Of a stretch of 25,051 nucleotides of DNA, positions 1 through 5,552 are shown piece by piece. The notes under the pieces were generated by a model, which saw only the letters and a list, made by a program, of their open reading frames with translations, was not told the DNA's origin and did no database searches. Source of the stretch: a virus; the IMG/VR virus record IMGVR_UViG_3300047320_000157, positions 1 through 25,051 of that record; one strand, given 5' to 3'. The position numbers and the translations under genes are program-made. Position 1 is the stretch's first letter; the number at the start of each line of letters is the position of its first letter.

Positions 1-660
1 GTGCCGAAGGGATCCGACCTATCCACTGGAAGGAGGGTAGCGGGAGAAACTCACTATAGCGTGAACATGCCTGACTTGGTAAATAACGTGATACTGCATC
101 CGAATCCATCTGTAGATATCGCAGCGATATTTTTCCTTCCTTTCGCGAATGCTGTCCCGCAGGACATGCAGCCACGATTCGCCGCACTGAGCGAAAAATT
201 CCACCTCACTCCCCAAGAAAAAACATTCACTCGCACAGTCGAACCTATACTTATGATTGGGTATCCTAATGGGCTTTGGGATACTGCCAATAATCGTCCA
301 ATAGCGAGACGAGGGGTGACAGCATCGCACCCGCTAGATAGCTGGGAAGGTCAGAGGATGTTTGTGATTGATGCAGCTTGCTATAGAGGATCAAGCGGCA
401 GCCCCGTATTCCTTTTCGAGGACGGCATGTTCAGAAATAGCAGAGATGGATTGTCACCAGGTACTCGAACAAAATTAATCGGAGTTTTGTTTTCCGGACC
501 CACTGTAAATAACGAGGGAAGATTAGAGCAGCGGACCATACCCACCAACATATCGGTAGTACCAGTTGTTGAAGGGATGCTTAATCTCGGGTTTGTTGCA
601 CATGCAGACACAATACTTGACTTGAAGGATTTAATTAAGCAAAGGTTAGACGCAGAGTAG
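1..660 (+). CDS. Trypsin-like serine protease, 5'-truncated by window edge
   Basis: This is the C-terminal part of a chymotrypsin-fold serine peptidase. The frame is open from the first base, so the GTG at position 1 is probably not the true start. The catalytic Ser lies in GSSGSP at residues 130-135 (Ser132 by alignment to GDSGGP), and the likely catalytic Asp is D39 in SVDIAAIF. The catalytic His would lie upstream, outside the window. The segment from MIGYPNG (residue 85) to RRGVTASHP is typical of stand-alone bacterial trypsin-like peptidases. No signal peptide can be judged. The gene is on the opposite strand to the phage late operon and is more A+T-rich than it, which fits an accessory or moron gene. 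Its substrate is unknown; a housekeeping DegP-type role is unlikely because no PDZ domain follows the protease domain. Confidence 0.75.
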   Translation: MPKGSDLSTGRRVAGETHYSVNMPDLVNNVILHPNPSVDIAAIFFLPFANAVPQDMQPRFAALSEKFHLTPQEKTFTRTVEPILMIGYPNGLWDTANNRPIARRGVTASHPLDSWEGQRMFVIDAACYRGSSGSPVFLFEDGMFRNSRDGLSPGTRTKLIGVLFSGPTVNNEGRLEQRTIPTNISVVPVVEGMLNLGFVAHADTILDLKDLIKQRLDAE

Positions 661-862
661 TTGAAGGCGCGCAAATGTTATTTACAATGCTTACAAGGCA
701 AGCAAAGCTCTTCTGTCTAAATTATTCCGGTTCGGATATTGAAAATAGCCTGGCAGTAGCTCTAGTGAATACCACGGTTCCTGCATCGGCTGGGCCTGAT
801 CGCGCCACTGGACAAAGCATCGTAGGCTTGGTCAAAAGCCCAAACACTGTCGGGGGACCTCC

Positions 863-1098
863 ATGCCTATCGACTTCATCCTGCCGGATCACATCCGCAA
901 AACGTCCGAGCGCCTGCTCACGGCTATTGAATTTGCAGACAACTGCTTCAAGGCGTGAAGACCGGCGCCCGGGCGGAGGGCTTCGTGCTGGGCCTGGAAA
1001 CCGTCCGCACGCTGAACCACGCGCAGATTGAAGGGCTTTACATGCTGTTCGATGAAGCAACCGAACAACGCCTCAAGGAAATTGCTGACGCGGGCTGA
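863..1098 (+). pseudogene. Frameshifted small phage gene remnant
   Basis: An ATG at 863 opens a 31-codon frame (MPIDFILPDH... to ...DNCFKA) that stops with TGA at 956-958. A second frame continues directly from GTG at 955 (VKTGARAEGF...) and stops at 1096-1098 after 47 codons. Read together they give one smooth helical protein of about 79 residues, so the simplest reading is a single gene broken by a one-base indel near 955. The alternative is two intact genes coupled by a GTGA overlap. The composite resembles small hypothetical proteins I associate with Pseudomonas prophages; its function is unknown. The upstream sequence GGGGGACCTCC gives only a weak ribosome binding site. Confidence 0.45.
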
Positions 1099-1164
1099 GA
1101 CCATCGTACGCACGCTCACAAGCTAATCCTGCAATCCGAGTCTCATCAGCGGATTTCGTCAGCT

Positions 1165-1305
1165 CTACCGCTCTTCGGCAACATTTTGGAGCAGGTTGGA
1201 GAGCACAAAGGCGGTGCGCCTGGCTGCTGCGCTTCGCTCGGCAGCTTCGGCAGTGCCCAAGGAGTTACCTAGTCCCGCCGCAAGCTCGGCGGCTTCGACG
1301 TACAT
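1165..1305 (-). CDS. Possible small alanine-rich protein
   Basis: A 46-codon minus-strand frame starts at ATG 1305 and stops at TAG 1165-1167. It encodes an Ala/Glu-rich, probably helical peptide (MYVEAAELAAGLGNS... to ...NLLQNVAEER). The amphipathic pattern and codon use look more like coding than random sequence, but the start has no good Shine-Dalgarno and I do not recognise the family. It converges on the frameshifted remnant at 863-1098. It could be the 3' fragment of a longer decayed gene. Low confidence. Confidence 0.25.
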   Translation of the reverse strand: MYVEAAELAAGLGNSLGTAEAAERSAAARRTAFVLSNLLQNVAEER

Positions 1306-1339
1306 TCACTCGCCAGCAGCAGTCGCTTTCTGGTAACTC

Positions 1340-1372
1340 GCATTTGTTGCTACCTGGTTGCTTAACAAATGC
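1340..1372. repeat. Perfect 9-base inverted repeat
   Basis: GCATTTGTT at 1340-1348 is matched exactly by its reverse complement AACAAATGC at 1364-1372, with a 15-base spacer that itself holds GGTTGC. It could be a regulator-binding site or an RNA hairpin. There is no U-run after it, so it is not a standard intrinsic terminator. Confidence 0.5.
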
Positions 1373-1522
1373 CGGCGTTGTTCTCGTCCCGTGCCTCCTG
1401 CCAAGGATGTTTAGCGATCCCACCTTTGTGGCAACAGCCGCCCCGCGTCTTCAGAGAAGACCAGCATGGCAGACCTCGCCCTATCCTCTCCAGATCATGC
1501 GAATATGTTAACGACCCGAGGA

Positions 1523-1556
1523 GGCATCACAACACGTATGATGCCACCCTCGAGGG
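1523..1556. promoter_or_regulatory. Candidate operator region upstream of the 1632 gene
   Basis: GGCATCA (1523-1529) pairs with TGATGCC (1539-1545) across nine bases and is followed at once by the palindrome CCCTCGAGGG (1547-1556). The cluster lies about 75 bases before the start of the accessory gene at 1632 and could control it. I cannot define a sigma-70 promoter with confidence, so this call rests on the symmetry and position only. Confidence 0.25.
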
Positions 1557-1631
1557 AAAACACTGGTGGAAGCGCTAACCCATGAAGCCTATTAGGGAAA
1601 CCGCTCGTGTAGGCTAGCTTAAGGATCGAAC

Positions 1632-2441
1632 ATGACAATAAAACTTCACGTAGATGGTGCGGCTGTACTCCTTCAGAATGGGCTTGAAACTCCTGCATTC
1701 ACACTGGCGATGGTAACCGCTGCGGCAACTGCTAGGAAGATCAACCCCGAGGGCACACCGTCAAAAATACCGGGCAATAAAAAAACCATGGGCGACAAGG
1801 AGTGCTTCGTTGAGTTTCTTGACTCAGTGATTTCGAGCGCATTGTTTGGTAGCCCGGTAGTGGTTTCGGATGCAGATAAAGAAACTAAACTTTCTGAAAT
1901 CATATACAAACAGTATCGCTGCATGCTAGTGCATGAAGCAAGCCAGCCGGTGCCACTGAGCATAAACAGCTCACCTGAGAAATCTTTTGGCTTCGGCTTT
2001 GAGGGCGGAACGCTAAAACTTGACACCGGCTGGATATACCTAATACTCGAGCATGTAGCTAACCATCCAGAGAATGGACCTGAGTTTGGCATACCGCACT
2101 TTATGATAAAATACCCTGACGGCGTTTCCAAGCAAGAACTGGTACGTTCAACCATGAAAATTTTTGGTGATGATGCACGTTATCCTTTCAACCTGATTAC
2201 AAAAATAATATTCCACTGTAACATTGATTTATCTTTAATCCATGATGAACTAGAGCTAGATCGAACGGTCGCGACCACGGTCAAAAATCACTTCAACATG
2301 GGAATGGTGGGCGCAATCAAATCGGACAATATACTCGACGACAAGCTAAACCTGACTGAATATGGACGATTAATCACCCTCCATCTAGCGACGCAGATAA
2401 AACGAGTCCCTTACTCTCGATATTTTCCCAAGACGTCGTGA
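1632..2441 (+). CDS. Accessory protein with possible HEPN-type Rx4H motif
   Basis: A 269-residue soluble protein with no signal peptide or membrane segment. The start ATG is preceded by AAGGATCGAAC, a reasonable ribosome binding site. I do not recognise the whole protein. Residues 88-104 read as a helix carrying R96-x4-H101 followed by Glu (YRCMLVHEAS), which matches the Rx4-6H signature and the local context of HEPN-superfamily domains, many of which are RNases in toxin or anti-phage systems. The C-terminal half (about 160-260) has no motif that I can name. The gene stands alone on the plus strand, opposite to the phage late operon, and is A+T-richer than it, as expected for a moron or defence-type cargo gene. 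No antitoxin-like partner is adjacent. The HEPN assignment is an inference from one motif. Confidence 0.7.
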   Translation: MTIKLHVDGAAVLLQNGLETPAFTLAMVTAAATARKINPEGTPSKIPGNKKTMGDKECFVEFLDSVISSALFGSPVVVSDADKETKLSEIIYKQYRCMLVHEASQPVPLSINSSPEKSFGFGFEGGTLKLDTGWIYLILEHVANHPENGPEFGIPHFMIKYPDGVSKQELVRSTMKIFGDDARYPFNLITKIIFHCNIDLSLIHDELELDRTVATTVKNHFNMGMVGAIKSDNILDDKLNLTEYGRLITLHLATQIKRVPYSRYFPKTS

Positions 2442-2450
2442 CACGCTTCT

Positions 2451-2914
2451 CTACTGAGCCCGGTTATCCTGGGAATGCCCTAAGCTTTTACCTGCGCCCG
2501 CCGTGCTATCATCACAGCGCCGGAACAATTCGTATAGAACCATTTCGGGCCCGATACTTGGCTCGTGTCGCAGGATAGTTCTGGTGACACGGGCATTTAC
2601 CTGTGCCGGTGGCAAGCTTTCCGGCTCCGAGATGCAGCCGCTCGCCAACAATGTCAGCAGACGCTTTCTGATCTCTCGCATCGCTACCGAGTGGCCAGCA
2701 CCCGCCGCCGTTGTTCTCCGTCACGCATAGCCTGCACGGCATCGTTATTTTCGGCCCACCGCTTCGCCTACGCTCTCGGCCAGGCCCGCTGCCAGCGGGT
2801 ATCGGTAACCGTGACGCCATGGTGTTGGGCGCCGTAAAGCGACGGGCACGCCAGGCCTACAACTAGTGAAACGCCCGCGGCCATTCCCAATAGCCGAATC
2901 TGCAACGGCATCAT
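2451..2914 (-). pseudogene. Degenerate Rz-like spanin / DUF2514-type lysis gene
   Basis: ATGATG at 2914-2909 overlaps the stop of the lysin gene, exactly where an Rz-type gene is expected. The N-terminus (MMPLQIRLLG followed by a hydrophobic stretch to about residue 24) looks like an inner-membrane anchor. The frame meets TAG at 2768-2770 after 48 codons, continues in the same frame as AKRWAENNDAVQAMRDGEQRRR, then stops again. A shifted frame (2451-2681) carries a C-terminal segment ELFRRCDDSTAGAGKSLG that resembles the end of DUF2514-type phage proteins (ELFxRAD..AGxLAxAL). At least one nonsense change and one frameshift are therefore needed to explain it. The 76-codon frame contains LASGC, which could be misread as an Rz1 lipobox. 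The broken gene suggests an impaired spanin step in lysis. Confidence 0.5.
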
Positions 2915-3336
2915 AGCAACGCCCGGCGCACGCCTTCGCTCACTACCTCATCTGGGTAGCTGTAGTTGGCATTCTCATGGGCGATGATCGCAAGCACGAA
3001 CGCCTTCATGGTCGGCATCTGGCCAAGGTCCACCTCGGCGCCCGGCTTGTGGCCAGGTATCTTGCCCTCGACTGACCGGACGTAGGCTGCGGTGTCGTTC
3101 TCCACGCTGGGCGCCCACCGGCTGATGATCGCCTTCACGGTCTTCAAGCCGTGTTTACGCTGATAAGTGAGCAGCACCTTGCCAAGCGCGCGGATACCGT
3201 TCTCGGCTGTATCGAACCGGGCAAACCGTTTCTCGATGGCAGGGTCAACCTTGAGCTCACCCTTCCAGGCGTTGGCCACGCTGTGGTCGATGTTACCGGG
3301 GTTACGGTTTCGAACGCCGCGGGTCTCTTGAGGCAT
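2911..3336 (-). CDS. Phage lysin / virion muralytic-type protein (NRNPGNI family)
   Basis: A 141-residue protein beginning MPQETRGVRNRNPGNID. The R-N-x-NPGNI start, the F-x-x-F-D-T-x-x-x-GIRAL segment (about 36-52) and RWAPSVENDTAAYV (about 75-88) identify the small phage peptidoglycan-degrading or structural lysin family common in Pseudomonas prophages. I chose ATG 3336 rather than a longer frame from 3366 because GGAG sits just upstream of it and the longer frame would run through a transcription terminator. There is no signal peptide, so an endolysin would need a holin, and none is visible in the window. The gene overlaps the decayed spanin gene by 4 bases. Its position after the tail genes fits a lysis role; the exact bond cleaved is not evident from the sequence. 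Confidence 0.75.
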   Translation of the reverse strand: MPQETRGVRNRNPGNIDHSVANAWKGELKVDPAIEKRFARFDTAENGIRALGKVLLTYQRKHGLKTVKAIISRWAPSVENDTAAYVRSVEGKIPGHKPGAEVDLGQMPTMKAFVLAIIAHENANYSYPDEVVSEGVRRALL

Positions 3337-3350
3337 GGCTTTCTCCAGGC

Positions 3351-3376
3351 AAAAAAAAGCCCGCACTGGGCGGGCT
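3351..3376 (-). terminator. Intrinsic terminator between acyltransferase and lysin
   Basis: On the minus strand AGCCCGC pairs with GCGGGCT (plus-strand arms 3358-3364 and 3370-3376, 5-base loop), followed by eight U (3351-3358). It lies 17 bases after the acyltransferase stop and just before the lysin ribosome binding site TGGAGAAAGCC. Two close relatives occur at 7316-7339 and 15974-15996. Confidence 0.85.
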
Positions 3377-3393
3377 CGGGTGAAAAAACAAAA

Positions 3394-4203
3394 TTACGGA
3401 GCTACATGACTCCAGAGGTTGAGCGACTCAGGATGATAAACTTCGAGTTCGGACTTACATTCAATTATGGAAGTAGCAAAATTTTCAGGATCGCTCATAT
3501 TGAACTGATGCAGAATATGAGGCGCATGCTCCCACCACTTGGAGCTTTCTAATAACTCAATGACATCTTGAGAAAAACGGTACTTTATAATTCCGCCTGG
3601 GTTCCCCCCGACAATGGCATATGGAGGCACATCTTTTACAACTATAGTGTTTGCCGCGACAACGGCGCCATTACCGATCTTGACGTTTGATGGTAGCACT
3701 ACATTCGAGCCTATCCATACATCGTGACCTATCTGGATTCCTCCGGTTTTTTGGGGAACCGGAACTGGTCTGAAATTCGGCGTTTCCCCAGCCAGGCCCA
3801 ACGCTTTGATGGAGTGGGCGCGCATGATCTCCCTCTTCCATCGGAAGGAAACGCATGACATAACGGCAGACTCTACCGGGTGCCGGAATCCTAATGTAGA
3901 CAGGCCGCCAGCTATTGACCCATACCGGCCAACGTTACAGCTAACCGGTAGCGGCGACACGATATCGCAAAAAGAGCCGGCGGAATAAATTGCGTTCCCA
4001 GCACCGTTAACGCTAAATGGCTCAGTTAGAGTTTTCTTTTGGCAGGTTATAACCCCACCTACCTTCCATCTAGCTACGATCCTATCCTGAGAATCACTAG
4101 AATCTCTGCTCTGAAATATGGAGTAAGCCTTGAACAGGTCAAGCAACTGTTTATTGACTTTGTATCTGACCAATTCCTTATCTACCGACACAACGTCAAG
4201 CAT
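3394..4203 (-). CDS. Hexapeptide-repeat (CatB/XAT-like) acyltransferase
   Basis: A 269-residue cytosolic protein with a left-handed beta-helix acyltransferase signature: hexapeptide repeats in GGIQIGHDVWIG, then VVLPSNVKIGNGAVVAANT, closing with DVPPYAIVGGNPGGIIKYRF, as in acetyl-CoA-dependent xenobiotic and sugar O-acetyltransferases. The likely catalytic His is in GFRHPVES (about residue 108). I prefer ATG 4203, which has AAGAGG seven bases upstream, over the in-frame GTG at 4209. The family acetylates small acceptors such as sugars, antibiotics or amino sugars; the substrate cannot be read here. It is A+T-richer than the tail genes and is isolated between two opposite-strand genes and a terminator, so it looks like a moron. 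A role in altering host surface polysaccharide is inference. It lacks the membrane helices of the acyltransferase-3 type known from serotype-converting phages. Confidence 0.8.
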   Translation of the reverse strand: MLDVVSVDKELVRYKVNKQLLDLFKAYSIFQSRDSSDSQDRIVARWKVGGVITCQKKTLTEPFSVNGAGNAIYSAGSFCDIVSPLPVSCNVGRYGSIAGGLSTLGFRHPVESAVMSCVSFRWKREIMRAHSIKALGLAGETPNFRPVPVPQKTGGIQIGHDVWIGSNVVLPSNVKIGNGAVVAANTIVVKDVPPYAIVGGNPGGIIKYRFSQDVIELLESSKWWEHAPHILHQFNMSDPENFATSIIECKSELEVYHPESLNLWSHVAP

Positions 4204-4213
4204 CTGCACACCT

Positions 4214-4226
4214 CTTGAAATTCAAG
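4214..4226. repeat. Short inverted repeat before the acyltransferase
   Basis: CTTGAA-A-TTCAAG is a perfect 6+1+6 inverted repeat directly upstream of the AAGAGG ribosome binding site of the acyltransferase. It may be an operator or may hide the ribosome binding site in a small hairpin, but it is short enough to be chance. Between it and 4391 I see only a run of seven G (4317-4323) and no clear promoter. Confidence 0.3.
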
Positions 4227-4391
4227 CGCAATCGGAAGAATTTTTCTAGCGCTCCAAGGGTCAGAATTTTACCGCACATCACCGATGTCCGGCCATTAGC
4301 GGGCAAACCCACGCAAGGGGGGGCCGCCCCATAGCCTTTCCATCTGAGAAAAAGTCTGTAACCATCGCAGGCCGCTTCACCCATCCCATAT

Positions 4392-4550
4392 ATGGAACCG
4401 AACATGGAAGAGAAGAAAGGCGTCGAAGCTGAAACTGAAATTCCGAAAGCTTTCACTGAGGCCCAAGAACGGCGCCTTGTCGAGCTAATCCGGATAGAGC
4501 TTCAGCGAGAGCATCGAGAGGCCTATGGCGATGACGACGAGGTGATTTGA
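4392..4550 (+). CDS. Small charged protein, paralogue 1
   Basis: A 52-residue hydrophilic protein. After a variable N-terminus it reads IPKAFTEAQERRLVELI, then a charged helix and an acidic tail (YGDDDEVI). The core aligns with the neighbouring gene at 4631-4774 (FTxAQExRxxELIR), so the two are tandem paralogues. Both are on the plus strand, against the late operon. The predicted helix with an acidic C-terminus is reminiscent of small phage proteins of unknown function. There is no strong ribosome binding site before ATG 4392; the internal ATG at codon 5 (4404) is an alternative start. Function unknown. Confidence 0.55.
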   Translation: MEPNMEEKKGVEAETEIPKAFTEAQERRLVELIRIELQREHREAYGDDDEVI

Positions 4551-4630
4551 TCCATGAACATCGTTATGGATCCTATCTGATAGGCTATCTATCGCTGAGC
4601 ACCAACCATCAAAATTACGAGGCAGCATGC

Positions 4631-4774
4631 ATGGAAGAAAAACAGGAAAAATCCGAGCTCCCAGCGGTGTTCACCAAAGCCCAAGAAGCGCGGATCCTCG
4701 AGCTGATTCGTCAAGACAGAGAAAGCCGTCACCAGGCCTGGCTTGATGAGCAAGATGACGACCACATGGACTGA
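4631..4774 (+). CDS. Small charged protein, paralogue 2
   Basis: A 47-residue protein whose segment LPAVFTKAQEARILELI matches paralogue 1 (4392-4550) in both protein and DNA (GCCCAAGAA and GAGCTxATxCG shared in the same order), followed by an acidic tail DEQDDDHMD. I chose ATG 4631 because GAGG lies about nine bases upstream and because it gives the same length as the paralogue; the frame is open further up to 4547 but without similarity. The gene converges on the lectin gene, with only six bases between the two stops. Function unknown. A duplication followed by divergence is the simplest origin. Confidence 0.6.
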   Translation: MEEKQEKSELPAVFTKAQEARILELIRQDRESRHQAWLDEQDDDHMD

Positions 4775-4780
4775 GCTTGG

Positions 4781-5542
4781 TTACACCACGATACCCAGGC
4801 GCAGCATTCGATTGCGCATCTTCGTAGCCACCGCCTGAATCTCACTATCGGTCCACGCAACAGACGCGATAACCACGGCCGAGATATCCACCTCGGCCCC
4901 GAAGTTCTGGGTACCACTGCCGATCCGGATATTGGTGTCCGCGAGAATCCTGGAAGCCGTGTTGGCAATCACCAGGGACGTGCCCGACGTCAGGTTGAAG
5001 ACCTTCGTTTCGCCGTTCGACACGCGGATACCGCGAATTGCCCAATTCACCGGGGCCTCCCCGGTTAGCGAGACGTTGCCGTTCGAAACCCCGCCGGCGC
5101 CATCGGATCGCGCGCCCTGACCGGTGACCGTAGCAGCCCCCACATGAAACAGGTTCGTGCCCAGTACCGCACCGGTAAAGCCGGCGGTCTTGGACACGCC
5201 TCGGTAGTTGCCTACGTAGAATGGGGTGTTCGCATCGCCCGCGCCAGAAGCGCCAGCGGGGATTGCGGCGACCGCCTTGCCGACCACCAAAAATGTCATT
5301 TCCTCAGTTTCGCCGATCGGCGTTTGCAGGTAATTCGACAGGCCTTTGAATCGACCGTGCGTCGCATAAGCCACCGGCAAGCCGATCATCGCGGCATTCG
5401 ACTTGTTGAGCGCGCGGTTGAAGCCGAAGCGAGCAGCGTCAGTATCGAATTGAAACCACCCCTCAAGGCCACGATTCACTGGCGCAACGAGCTTTTGGTT
5501 CCAGGCTACAGGCGATCCGTTATCGATAATTTGCGTTCCCAT
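4781..5542 (-). CDS. LamG/concanavalin-like tail-associated protein
   Basis: A 253-residue protein of mostly beta character. It begins with a GLEGWFQFDTDAARF segment and ends with DSEIQAVATKMRNRMLRLGI, the ending typical of LamG/concanavalin A-like lectin domains, with the middle rich in short Gly/Thr/Ser strands. Such proteins bind carbohydrate and sit at the ends of phage tails. The start ATG has a strong AAGGAG ribosome binding site eight bases upstream, and the gene lies ten bases after the SGNH-esterase tail gene, so the two are co-transcribed and probably act together at the cell surface. No enzyme motif is visible. The ligand is unknown. Confidence 0.6.
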   Translation of the reverse strand: MGTQIIDNGSPVAWNQKLVAPVNRGLEGWFQFDTDAARFGFNRALNKSNAAMIGLPVAYATHGRFKGLSNYLQTPIGETEEMTFLVVGKAVAAIPAGASGAGDANTPFYVGNYRGVSKTAGFTGAVLGTNLFHVGAATVTGQGARSDGAGGVSNGNVSLTGEAPVNWAIRGIRVSNGETKVFNLTSGTSLVIANTASRILADTNIRIGSGTQNFGAEVDISAVVIASVAWTDSEIQAVATKMRNRMLRLGIVV

Positions 5543-5552
5543 TTGTATCTCC

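Larger units (their letters stand above)
1306..1631. other. Gene-poor stretch with inverted repeats
   Basis: No convincing gene is visible on either strand in these 326 bases. The stretch contains a perfect 9-base inverted repeat (1340-1348 and 1364-1372), a 7-base inverted repeat (1523-1529 and 1539-1545) and the 10-base palindrome CCCTCGAGGG (1547-1556). It ends in a usable ribosome binding site, AAGG at about -10, for the gene starting at 1632. The only open frame, at 1369-1578, has atypical composition and no ribosome binding site. Confidence 0.5.

Noticed and set aside
675-1031. 118-codon plus-strand frame
   Set aside because: Crosses the more convincing frames of the split phage gene, with disordered composition and no similarity I recognise.
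2451-2681. Separate Rz1 lipoprotein gene (LASGC lipobox)
   Set aside because: The frame reads more naturally as the C-terminal part of the decayed spanin-type gene (ELFRRCDDSTAGAGKSL), and it lacks the Pro-rich short layout and nested position of Rz1.
4196-4456. 86-codon minus-strand frame upstream of the acyltransferase
   Set aside because: Low coding character, overlaps the first small paralogue on the other strand and the acyltransferase start; no ribosome binding site.
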